This document shows positions 1 through 9,600 of a DNA stretch of 36,709 nt, piece after piece; position 1 is the first letter of the stretch; each line of letters starts with the position of its first letter. The notes below the pieces were generated by a model. That model saw nothing but the letters and a program-made list of their open reading frames with translations. It had not been told where the DNA came from and ran no database searches. The stretch comes from JAQVSH01 sp964451605 (lineage in GTDB: Bacteria; Bacteroidota; Bacteroidia; Bacteroidales; UBA4181): positions 1 to 36,709 of the forward strand of contig CAYVJA010000025.1 of NCBI GenBank assembly GCA_964451605.1. Direction: 5' to 3'. Both the position numbers and the translations under genes were made by a program.

Positions 1-55
1 CTGGTGCTCTGGTGCTCTGGTGCTCTGGTGCTCTGGTGCTCTGGTGCTCTGGTGC
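1..55. repeat. 8-bp tandem repeat, unit CTGGTGCT
   Basis: Six perfect copies of CTGGTGCT run from base 1 to 48, followed by a seventh partial copy to base 55. The array touches the window edge, so its real length is unknown. The complementary unit AGCACCAG also appears once, with degenerate relatives, in the uxuA-uxuB gap near 34478-34600, which suggests a dispersed intergenic repeat. Nothing shows that it is transcribed or coding. Confidence 0.9.
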
Positions 56-56
56 A

Positions 57-97
57 TCGGAATAGATAAATATAGCTCATTTTTGGGAGCATTCCGA
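57..97. repeat. small imperfect inverted repeat
   Basis: TCGGAAT at 57-63 is the reverse complement of ATTCCGA at 91-97, and inside it GCTC at 75-78 pairs with GAGC at 87-90. The structure lies between the tandem repeat and the tRNA terminator. No T-run follows on either strand, so I do not call it a terminator. It may be a remnant of a repeat element or chance. Confidence 0.35.
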
Positions 98-127
98 ATT
101 TTGAGAGAGGATGGGGGGAGGGTAAAT

Positions 128-162
128 AAAAAAAGACTGACAATCTTTCGATTATCAGTCTT
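128..162 (-). terminator. Rho-independent terminator of the tRNA unit
   Basis: A 13-position stem (133-145 with 150-162) with one mismatch closes a four-base loop. On the minus strand it is followed at once by seven T residues (134-128). It sits six bases after the 3' end of tRNA-Leu, as expected for the end of the tRNA-Gly/tRNA-Leu transcript. Confidence 0.85.
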
Positions 163-167
163 GCTTG

Positions 168-251
168 TACCTCGGGCGGGACTTGAACCCGCACGACCGC
201 TATGGTCACGGGATTTTAAGTCCCGCGTGTCTACCATTCCACCACCAAGGC
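168..251 (-). tRNA. tRNA-Leu, anticodon TAA
   Basis: Read on the minus strand this folds as a class II tRNA: 7-bp acceptor (GCCTTGG with CCGAGGT, including two G:U pairs), D arm with GGTAGA, anticodon stem CGGGA/TCCCG around loop CTTAAAA giving anticodon TAA, a long variable arm typical of tRNA-Leu, and a T arm GCGGG-TTCAAGT-CCCGC. The discriminator base is A. The 3' CCA is not encoded and must be added by the nucleotidyltransferase. It decodes UUA and, by wobble, UUG. It lies 38 bases downstream of tRNA-Gly in the same transcript. Confidence 0.95.
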
Positions 252-289
252 CCAAAAGAAAAATTCCCATCATTTCTGACGGGAATTCG

Positions 290-362
290 AGCGGAAAACG
301 AGACTCGAACTCGCGACCCTAACCTTGGCAAGGTTATGCTCTACCAACTGAGCTATTTCCGC
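290..362 (-). tRNA. tRNA-Gly, anticodon GCC
   Basis: The minus strand folds into a standard 73-nt cloverleaf: acceptor GCGGAAA/TTTCCGC, D arm GCTC-AGTTGGTA-GAGC, anticodon stem TAACC/GGTTA around loop TTGCCAA (anticodon GCC), T arm GCGAG-TTCGAGT-CTCGT, discriminator T. CCA is not encoded. It decodes GGC and GGU. It is the first gene after a perfect promoter at 380-410 and is probably processed from a dicistronic precursor with tRNA-Leu. Confidence 0.95.
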
Positions 363-379
363 CTGACTTTTTGGTGGTG

Positions 380-410
380 CAAATATACAAAGAGATTCAA
401 TTCCGGCAAA
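380..410 (-). promoter_or_regulatory. Bacteroidota-type promoter for the two tRNAs
   Basis: On the minus strand TTTG (410-407) is followed after exactly 19 bases by TATATTTG (387-380), matching the known Bacteroidota sigma-factor consensus TTTG-N19-TAnnTTTG at every fixed position. Transcription would begin roughly 5-10 bases before the 5' end of tRNA-Gly at 362. This is the best promoter match in the window. Confidence 0.85.
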
Positions 411-441
411 TGGAATTGATTATTTTTCGGTGAAACCCCCG

Positions 442-3081
442 TTATTTCGACAATTTTCGTTTGTCAGCGCCTACTAGTCGCTGAATTTCACTCAGTTTGT
501 TAAGCGCCTCAAGGGGAGTGATGCGGTCGATATCGAGCTGCCGTACTTCATCACGTATCTGTTTTAATACCGGGTCATCGAGCTGGAAAAATGAGAGTTG
601 GTACCCTTCTCTCGTGGTACCCAACGCCTCGGCAGGACGTGCCGGCCCCTTTTCATGACGTGAACTCTCCAGTTCGCGGAGAATCTCCCGGGCTCTCTCA
701 ATGAGGCTGGGAGGCATACCTGCCATTTTGGCCACATGAATTCCAAAGCTGTGCTCACTTCCTCCCGGGACCAGTTTACGCATAAAAATAATTTTCTGCC
801 CCACCTCCTTAATAGAAACATTGAAGTTTTTTACCCTGGCAAAGGTCTCCTCCATGTCGTTTAACTCATGATAGTGGGTGGCAAAGAGGGTTCGCGGGTG
901 TGCCGACGGGTGTTCGTGCAGATACTCCACCATAGCCCATGCAATGGAGATCCCGTCGTAGGTACTGGTGCCCCTGCCTATCTCATCGAGCAAAATGAGG
1001 CTTCGCGACGAAATGTTATTCATGATACCTGCTGCCTCGGCCATCTCTACCATAAAGGTCGATTCGCCCTGCGAGATATTGTCGGAGGCACCCACTCGGG
1101 TGAAAATTTTGTCGACAATGCCGATTTCGGCCTTATCGGCAGGTACAAAGCCGCCCATTTGGGCCATGATTACGATAAGCGCCGTCTGCCTGAGCAGTGC
1201 TGATTTTCCCGACATATTGGGCCCGGTAATCATCAGAATCTGCCTGTCGGAGGTATCGAGGTAGAGATCGTTGGCAATGTAGGGCCTGTCGGGAGGTAGT
1301 TGGGTTTCGATAACCGCATGACGTCCTCCAAAAATCTCCAGTTTTTCGGTTTCATTCACTACAGGCCTGCAGTAGCTGTTTTTTTCGGCCACTTCGGCTA
1401 ACGACAGATGGCAATCGAGACTGGCAATCAGACGGGCATTGGTAGAAATTTCGCGTAGATACGAAGCGGCTTCGGCAGTTAAAGCCTCAAAAATCCGGGC
1501 TTCAATCCGGGCAATTTTCTCTTCGGCACCCAAGATCTTCTCTTCGTACTCCTTCAGCTCCTCGGTAATGTACCGTTCGGCACTTACAAGGGTCTGTTTC
1601 CGGATCCATTCGGGAGGCACTTTGTCTTTGTGGGTGTTACGTACCTCTATATAGTAGCCGAATACATTGTTGAAACTGATTTTCAACGAGGAGATTCCGG
1701 TTCGTTCGGTCTCCTTTTGCTGAAGCCGGAGCAAGAAACCTTTGCCGTCGCGCAGGATGGCAACCAGAGAGTCAAGCTCTTCGTCCACTCCCCGTGCAAT
1801 GGCTCCCCCCTTACTGAGGGCCGGAGGGGCATCGTCTATGAGCGTTGATGCAATTTTTTCGCAAAGATCGATAAGCGGGTCCAGCCGGTTGCCCAGTTCT
1901 GCGAGCCCTCGGTCGGCTGTTTGTTCACAAAACTGTCTTACAGGAATAACGGCCTTCAGTGCACTCTTCAGCTGAACCATTTCGCGGGGAGAGATTCTGG
2001 CAGAGGCAATTTTCGAAACGATACGTTCCATGTCGCCCATTTGCCGAATCTGCTCCTTAACGGCTATAGCCTCTTCCCGGTGCGTAACCAGCCATTCAAC
2101 ACTGTCGAGCCTGCGGTTAATGGCAGACGCCTCTTTGAGCGGCAGGCAGATCCACTGTTTGAGCAACCGGGCCCCCATGGGTGAAGCGGTGTGGTCGAGC
2201 ACTTCGATGAGGGTCTTTCCCCCTTCGTTAGGGGAGTGGATTAACTCCAGATTCCGGAGGGTAAACCGATCGAGCCACATATGGTCGTCCGGATCAATTC
2301 GCCTGAGGCTGCGGATATGTTTCATCCCCTCGTGGCGGGTAATCTCCATATATTGGAGTATAGCCCCTGCAGCCGTTACGCCGGCCGGCGACGCATCCAA
2401 CCCGTAGCCTTTCAGGCTTTCCGACCCCAGCTGGGCAAGGAGCCTTTCAGCAGCCGAAATCTCATCGAAAGCCCACTCATCCAGTGGCGAAAGTTCGTAT
2501 CTAGTCCCAAACAGCTCCTTAAACTCCTGCAGACGGCTTCGCGGAACCAAAATCTCTTTGGGCTGATACCCGGCCAGAAGCCTGTCGGTATAATCGCGGT
2601 TGCAGGAGGTGGCCAGGAAGTTTCCGGTAGAGATGTCGAGAAACGCTACGCCAAATTGTAATTTCCCAAAGCAGACACAAGCCAGAAAGTGATTTTCCTT
2701 GTTTTCGAGGACGTGATCGTTCAAGGCCACGCCCGGGGTAATCAGCTCGGTGATACCCCGTTTAACCAGTCCCTTGGTTAATTTCGGATCTTCCAGCTGT
2801 TCGCAGATGGCCACTCTGGCTCCCGAACGAACCAATTTCGGGAGATAGGTGTCGAGCGCATGGTAAGGGAAACCGGCCAGTTCAACGAATGCAGCAGACC
2901 CGTTAGCCCTTCGGGTCAGCGTAATGCCCAGAATCTCGGAAGTGCGGATAGCATCCTCGGCAAAAGTCTCGTAAAAATCGCCCACCCTGAAAAGCAATAT
3001 GGCTTCAGGATGCTTCGACTTAAGCGATATGTACTGTTTCATGAGCGGTGTTTCCACCAGGCCCGGGGAGGGAGTTGCCAT
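442..3081 (-). CDS. mutS: DNA mismatch repair protein MutS
   Basis: An 879-residue MutS1-type protein, which binds mismatched DNA and starts methyl-independent or nick-directed repair with MutL. The N-terminal mismatch-reading motif RVGDFYETF (about residues 32-40) holds the Phe-X-Glu wedge. The lever and clamp domains fill the middle, and the ATPase has Walker A TGPNMSGKS (about 617-625), Walker B LILLDEIGRGTS and the FATHYHEL signature. The C-terminal tail is intact and the length is normal for the family. The start lies 11 bases after the gcvH stop, so the two are probably co-transcribed. Downstream is the tRNA unit. Identity is certain; nothing looks truncated. Confidence 0.98.
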   Translation of the reverse strand: MATPSPGLVETPLMKQYISLKSKHPEAILLFRVGDFYETFAEDAIRTSEILGITLTRRANGSAAFVELAGFPYHALDTYLPKLVRSGARVAICEQLEDPKLTKGLVKRGITELITPGVALNDHVLENKENHFLACVCFGKLQFGVAFLDISTGNFLATSCNRDYTDRLLAGYQPKEILVPRSRLQEFKELFGTRYELSPLDEWAFDEISAAERLLAQLGSESLKGYGLDASPAGVTAAGAILQYMEITRHEGMKHIRSLRRIDPDDHMWLDRFTLRNLELIHSPNEGGKTLIEVLDHTASPMGARLLKQWICLPLKEASAINRRLDSVEWLVTHREEAIAVKEQIRQMGDMERIVSKIASARISPREMVQLKSALKAVIPVRQFCEQTADRGLAELGNRLDPLIDLCEKIASTLIDDAPPALSKGGAIARGVDEELDSLVAILRDGKGFLLRLQQKETERTGISSLKISFNNVFGYYIEVRNTHKDKVPPEWIRKQTLVSAERYITEELKEYEEKILGAEEKIARIEARIFEALTAEAASYLREISTNARLIASLDCHLSLAEVAEKNSYCRPVVNETEKLEIFGGRHAVIETQLPPDRPYIANDLYLDTSDRQILMITGPNMSGKSALLRQTALIVIMAQMGGFVPADKAEIGIVDKIFTRVGASDNISQGESTFMVEMAEAAGIMNNISSRSLILLDEIGRGTSTYDGISIAWAMVEYLHEHPSAHPRTLFATHYHELNDMEETFARVKNFNVSIKEVGQKIIFMRKLVPGGSEHSFGIHVAKMAGMPPSLIERAREILRELESSRHEKGPARPAEALGTTREGYQLSFFQLDDPVLKQIRDEVRQLDIDRITPLEALNKLSEIQRLVGADKRKLSK

Positions 3082-3092
3082 GGGAAAGCAGG

Positions 3093-3473
3093 TTACTCAC
3101 CCACCAATGCGGCGTATTCGTCGGCCGAAAGCAGTTCGTTGAGTTCGGATGGGTCGGCAATCTCCACCTTAATCAGCCATCCTGCACCGTAAGGATCGCT
3201 ATTCACCAGCGCAGGCGTTCCCTCCAATTCCGGATTAACCTCAAGCACTTTCCCGGATACGGGCATAAAGAGGTCGGAAACGGTTTTCACCGCTTCGACC
3301 GTGCCAAAAATCTCCTCTTTTTCCAGATCTTCATCAACCGTTTCGATCTCCAGAAAAACAATGTCGCCCAACTCTTTCTGGGCAAAATCGGTAATCCCCA
3401 CGGAGGCAGTATTGCCTTCGGCTCTAATCCACTCGTGTTCGCGGGTATACTTTAAATCGGCAGGTATATTCAT
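3093..3473 (-). CDS. gcvH: Glycine cleavage system H protein
   Basis: A 126-residue lipoate carrier that shuttles the aminomethyl group of glycine between the P, T and L proteins. The N-terminal KYTREHEW and the lipoylation site EAVKTVSDL (Lys63) are typical. I choose the ATG at 3473 because it gives the family's usual start and length; an in-frame extension to 3527 adds 18 unrelated residues and would begin close to the predicted transcription start. The partner genes gcvT and gcvP are not in this window. It sits between sprA and mutS, has its own likely promoter at 3538-3545, and runs on into mutS. Confidence 0.96.
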   Translation of the reverse strand: MNIPADLKYTREHEWIRAEGNTASVGITDFAQKELGDIVFLEIETVDEDLEKEEIFGTVEAVKTVSDLFMPVSGKVLEVNPELEGTPALVNSDPYGAGWLIKVEIADPSELNELLSADEYAALVGE

Positions 3474-3537
3474 AGCTAAATAATTGGTTTTTATCGGGAA
3501 CCCTTCGGGGTTGCGAGACGCTGTCATTAACTTGTTA

Positions 3538-3545
3538 CAAAGGTA
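3538..3545 (-). promoter_or_regulatory. Probable -7 promoter element of gcvH-mutS
   Basis: The minus strand reads TACCTTTG, a full match to the Bacteroidota -7 consensus TAnnTTTG. About 18 bases upstream is TTTA, one base off the -33 TTTG. This would give an untranslated leader of roughly 55-60 bases before the gcvH ATG at 3473 and supports separate control from sprA, whose stop codon is at 3619. Confidence 0.6.
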
Positions 3546-3618
3546 ATCTTTTTCGCAAAGAGGTAAAGGATCCCCTACATGTTGAAAAGCATATTGTGAT
3601 GGCTCCTGTTTGTTCCGT

Positions 3619-6600
3619 TTATTGAATCAGCGTAAACCGCACACTCACCCCGATGTTGGCGTTGGTGGTGGCAAAACTGGTTGAAACAAAGGGGGTATTC
3701 ACAATCCGATCGTAGAAGGCCATTACACTCAGACTTTGATTAATCTGTAAGTCGGCCGATAACTTCAGCGAAGCAATTTTTTGGCCCGAAGAAGGTTGAG
3801 GAACCTCTTCGTCGAGCCTGCGAATGAGTTGACGGTTATTCCTAATAGAAAAATCGGCATTCAGGTTCAGGTTATTCTCCACTTTTTTCTGTGAATCACC
3901 TCCCGATCGCACAAAGAGTTTTGCCCCGTCTATCCGGTAACCGGCGCCCAAAGAGAGCTCTTGTGTACGTGCCTCGGTCATCTGGTAGTTCGAAAAACTC
4001 AGGTTCAGGGTGCGTCCGGTGGTATAACTGATACGGGTAGAGAGATTGTTTTTCCACGTTATATCAATCGAACCCAAGGGCCCTATCTGTTCGGTCAGGG
4101 TGATACCCGAAACATCGTAGCGGGGTATAAAGTTGTAGCGCAGGTCGCGTGCTTCGCGCAATACCGACCACATATCGTCGTATGCAATATTGGTCTGGTA
4201 GTTTCCGAGCGTGTAGGTGGCTTTGTACGAATGGCTGATGATAAACGATTTGAAATGCTCTTTGAAGAAGTCAAGAGCCATCAGCCCGTCGAACCGGATT
4301 GTCCAGTTGGGCCGGATATGTTTAACAGAAGGGAAGCGGTCGAGGCTGATCTTTTGCGGAGAAACCCCTCCGTATGCAGCAAGGAAGGCGGGAATCAGCA
4401 CATCCTGCGAATTGAGCCCATACCCGTTTTTGCTTCCGTCGGTAAGCGGTTCGCCGGTAACCGGGTGGATATCGGGTCGGTAATTCGGGTTGGCCGCTTG
4501 TCGCTGAGCGGCAAGGCGGGCTGCAATCTGGCTTCGATAGGCCTTAAATTTTTCGTAGGTGGCCGAACCATATCCGTTCGATTTGCTGAATTTTTCGAAG
4601 CTGTTCCCAATGGCCACAAAGGTCATACTGAAATTTCCACTCTCGCGTGTATTGCGGGTAGAGTCCGGGAAATCGCCGTTGGCATTGGCAGTGTAATACT
4701 GACGGAGATTGTTTGAGTAGGCACGGTTTCCCGAAAGAATCACCTGCAACCCTTTTATCGGTTCGAGCGTAGCCCGGATGGCAAAATTTTCGTTATGCGC
4801 CATCACAAACGGCATATTCTGGGCCTGACTTTTGGTTAGCCAGCCCTTTTCGGCCGCTTTCGCCGCAAAGTTTTTGTCCTGTGCGCCAAACACAAATCCG
4901 AATCCGGGGGCAGAACCATCCATACCCAGCATCCGGGTTACCGGCATATATCCGGGCAGGTTAATTCCATTGGTTTCGGATAAGGTCAGTGAAACGGATT
5001 TGAGCATGGTCAGGAGACGAAGCCCGGCAGCTGCACCCCGGGCTATCGGGGCCTCAGTGGTCTTGCCGTCTTGTCCCGTTACCTCAATACGGGCATTACT
5101 GATATCGCGTTTGCTCACCAGAACAATTCTGTTACCATTGACAATCCGGACGGTAATGCTGTCGACTTTCTGCCCCGCTCCATCCAGAACAGTTACTTTT
5201 GGGGTGGTGGTTCCCAGTTGATGAGAAACCGGGAGATTCTGACCCGCCTTGAAACGTACCCGTTCTTTGGTGAATGAGGCCGCTTTTTTGGCGACAGATG
5301 TTGTCCCCTCGCCCTGATTCAGCTTTTGCAGGATCGGAATTTTGTTGTAGAGCGATACCAGAGAGGCCTCGCCTGTCCACTGGATACTCTGCGAGTTCTT
5401 AATGGTATTCCCTATACTGGTCTCGGCAGGCATAAGCGGCCCCACATCCCAGCCGTACGAGGCCACATACGAGAGGGAAAGGGAGGTCCAGTCGAGTAAC
5501 GGAATCTTCTGAACCGGCAGCGAATAATTGAGCCTGAGGTCGTGAAAATACTGGGTGGTATTCGTGGTTCTTTTTACACTGCGGTTTACCTCGTCTTTGA
5601 AGAGCTCGTACGAGGTCTTCATATAGTCCTGCAGAAAAACCTCAGTGTCGTCGAGCCGTTCCAGATTGGTAGCCGCAAAATCGATATGCAGCCCCTTGGT
5701 AACATCGTGAGCCCATTGGTAAAAGCGGGTGTTGGTATACATTTCGCTTTCTATGGGTAACATCAGGTTGTGCGGGTTGTTGATGTCGCGGTATTTTATC
5801 TCGCTGCGAATCCGGCTATAATCGGTCTTAAAGAGCAGGTTGGTAGGGATGTAGTTGATATTAAAATCCTTGAGCAGGGTAAAGATGCCCTGATTGAGTG
5901 TGGTCGACTCTTCGAACGGGTAATACGGTTTGGCATTTCCCGCGAAATTGTAGGTTAGCCCGCCTCCGGTTTGGGTTTGTCGGTTATACTCGGTATTGGG
6001 ATTTCGCGCATAACTTTCGTTAAAGGAGTAGCTGGCCGAAAGGTTCGACGGATCGTATAACCGGGCTTCACCCTCCTTTTTGGGCAGATATCGTACCTGC
6101 GTGAGCGTGAAACTTTTTCGCTTCTGGTAATCTTGCGAGAAGTGCTTAATAGAGTCTTTTTCAGCTTTCGATCCGGCACGCGACAACTTATCTTTTAGCC
6201 GGATATCAGGGTCGATAGGATCGTACTCGGGATTGGTAAACGACTCCCCGTAAGAGGCGTAGAGCGGTATCTCCAGATTTGCCCGGACGGGTAGAAGTTT
6301 GCCCAACTCCATATTCGTCGACATATTGTAGGCAAAAAAGTCGTTTTTACTCCGCTCGTTTACCTTTTCGTTGATGGCGCCAAATCCGGGCGTACTCTTT
6401 TCGGCCATCATGTGGAAGGTACCCAAATCGGCCAACGTGAGATTCATCCGGGCATTGGCTGCCCAACCGCTGTTGTTTTCGAAATCGCTCATCCGCAACT
6501 CATTCACCCAAATCTCGGCCGATCGTGACTCCCCGGCCTTGTAAGGATCGGAAGGGTAGCGAATACCAATCATTAAGGCTCTGATTTCGCCCAGATTGGG

Positions 6601-9600
6601 ATTTCCCATCACATAAAGATTCCGTCCCTCCGACTCCATCCGGAAAGGAGCTGAGAGCGAAACACCCGAACCGGCACGGCGCATTGCCTCATTACGAGCC
6701 TGCTTGATGTCGGTGAGCAGCCGCAGATCGAGATCGAGCCGATTCTCTGCAGGCCAGATCACCTCACGGTCGGTCGATCCCCACGGGGTTAACGAGAGCG
6801 GGATCTCATATTCGTAGTAGTTGTTGCGGAAGTCGGTACCCATCCGTACAAAAAGGGTAAGTTCTTTATCGTAGAGCGGCTTGCCCACCATCTGTTCGGC
6901 ATGCACCTCCATCTGCATGCGCCGGTATCTGCGCAGGTCGTAGAGTACATTTTTATAGGCGGCACGCGCATCCCCGTTTGCCAGGTCGGTTACACGGAGC
7001 ACCATCGACTGTTCGTTCTGCTGCTGTTGCTGGCGGGAGGTTCTGTCCATGGTTCGTTCAATTCCGGGCGGCAAACGGTATCCGACAGGCTGTTTGCCGG
7101 CATTTTCTTCAATATTCACCGAACTGATATCGATACTGCCATCGGTAAGTTCGGGCGAGGTGGTTGTTTCGCCGGGCGACCGGAGATTCCGGGTATATTT
7201 TCGCCATTCGCTGCGAACCAGCTCCATCTTGGCAAAACGGAGCACTACGGGGTGAGAAAAACCGTGCAAAAAGAGTCGCAAAAAGCGGATAGAACGGAAG
7301 TCGCGGATAGAGCCCACGGTGCGTTCGAAGCGAGAAAGCGGAATCCGGAACTGATACCAGCGTACCGAAGAGGTGTCGCCATTGGGGAACTTGGTCTGAT
7401 CCCACACAATATCGGTGATGAAGTTGTCGCCCACCTGCTGCATATCACCTGGACGAATACTAATGCGGTATTGGAAGAAATTCTCGTTCTCATTGAGGGT
7501 GTTGTCTCCGTTCAGATCTTCATTGTCGGGGAGGCTTGTGGCATACGCATTGATAGAACTCGAGTTCCCTTCGGGCAGTGTATAGTACTTGTACCGTTCC
7601 AGAATTCCCCGTTCCTCCTGATCGAGTTGGGCTCCCCTGTAGAAGCCGAAATTGTCGGATGCCGGGTCTCGTTGCAACAGAGAGAAGGGTTCGCCCGAAA
7701 TCTTTGCAGAAGCCTGCGACAAGAACTCCGAAAAGAAAGAGATTTCGTCGTCCGAACTGAGCCCGTCGAGCCCTATATCTTCCAGTCTGCGCTGTTCCAT
7801 GTCGCCCGTAAAGGCGTTAACCAGCGACTGTGTGGCCGGCACACGACCCCACACTGTCGAGTCGAGCGCACCGGCCATTATCCCGTTTTCGAAAAACTTC
7901 CGGGAATCTTTCAACACATCTTCCGAAACGTCGCCCAGATTCAGGTAGAGGTCGCCCCCTTTCATATTTCCCTCTTCATCCTCTACAAAGGGATCCATTA
8001 CCCAGAACTCAATGAATTCGATATTCGACGATTCGAAATCGGAAACCGGCAATGCCCGCATCATGCCCCCCCAACGAGTTTCGGGACGTGAAAGAAATCC
8101 GTTTTGCTGCACATTCACTGCATCAAAATTGTAGGGTCCCCGCTCAGTGGGGTAGAAGGCTACATTCAATACCGGCATGGTGGCCGGTACACCGTTGGGA
8201 TTCTCTTTGTTCTTAAAAATATTCTGCTCCTCAATTTGTCGTACAAAGTGGCTCGAACGGGTGTCGGGATTGTTCCGGATGTGCGAAGGCGTGGAACCCG
8301 AAAAGTAGTTGGGGTTCACAAAGAGCGGATCAATCACATACCAGGAGAGGAGCGAACGGTTTTTGCCGGTTTCGGTGGTTTGCGTAAGTACCCCTTCAGG
8401 CAGGAAAGGTTGTCCTTCCGGGACGCTCGACAGTTTCCAGAGATTCTGTGCCAACAGGTTGATACTGGTTTCGCTCGCTTCGAAATCGTCGATATAGGAG
8501 GTTCCCTTCTTCTGAATGGAGCCGGCATCGCCCGGAAGCAATTGTGCCATCTCGGCAAAGAGACTAATCGACGACATGGCATCGGTTTTCCGGAAAGGCA
8601 AACGGTTAATCAGACGGGTCAGAGAGGGCAAATCGGTTGAATAGTCGGCAGAGAGTCCCCAGATGGTATTCGAAATGGCTTCTTCGCCCAGCGTCACCTT
8701 TTGGGTGATGGGCTTTTCGGTGAGATTCATAACCGTTGCGCCCAGACGGAACTTGTCGGACACCTTGTATTCGAGATGTGTGCCGATGAGTGTCTTGGTC
8801 TGTACATTGTAGAGGGTATTGTCTTCCGAAATAATCTGCACCGGAACTCCTGAATCGAGAATTCCCTGATTGAGTACAGTCACCTTTCCGGTGGCATAGT
8901 CTACCGTATAGTCGCTGTTTTCGGTAAGCAACTGCCCCCCTGCAATCACCTTTACCGAGCCCCGGCTCATTTGCGAGGCGTTGAGCTGTACCGCCGAACC
9001 GGGCGTCGAGCTGTAGGTGCCTCCGATTTTAAAGCGGTTTTTCTCGGCCATCTGCCGTGCACGGGTGAGGGTAGAATCGTACAACTCCTGAAATAGATAC
9101 TTCCGGATTATGGTTTCCGATACCCCCTTGGCCTGTAATGCATTGCGTAGGTTCGACCCGAAAGGCTCCAATACAGGGAAGATCATTAAACCCGATTCGG
9201 AGAGGATGGTTCCCCCCTCCACATAGTCAAACACCCCGTCGGGCGAAGGATCGTTATTTTGATTCAGTCGGTCGAGGCGCATCATGCGGATAAGCAACTC
9301 ATTCTGCAGATCCTCTTCGGGCAAATAGTTAATGGAATTGCCGCTTTTTGGATCCTGATACAGCACGTGCAACTGAAACTTATCGCGATTAATGGGATAG
9401 GTTCCCAGGTTATAGATATTTTTCATCATCAACCGCCAGGTAGGGAGTTGCGGAGAGAGGTTGGTTCCCTTCAGCAACTTTACAAGCAGTGTTTGCGGAT
9501 TGGCGATTCCCGAGGTAGAGAGTTCACCCACCTGAAAGGTTTGGCCGTTAACGGTATATTCGAAAGCTACAGCAAGCACCTCATCGGCATTCAGGGGCGA

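Noticed and set aside
1..55. Possible CRISPR array
   Set aside because: Units are 8 bp, directly adjacent, without spacers; no cas genes are near.
20..419. Two short plus-strand frames over the tandem repeat and tRNA genes
   Set aside because: They read through two clear tRNA genes in antisense and contain no protein features.
3961..4716. 251-codon open frame on the plus strand opposite sprA
   Set aside because: Antisense shadow of the beta-barrel part of sprA with no recognisable features.
6901..8091. 396-codon open frame on the plus strand opposite sprA
   Set aside because: It is antisense to an intact, well-recognised sprA; the translation shows no family motif, signal peptide or regular composition, and sprA codon bias explains the lack of stops.
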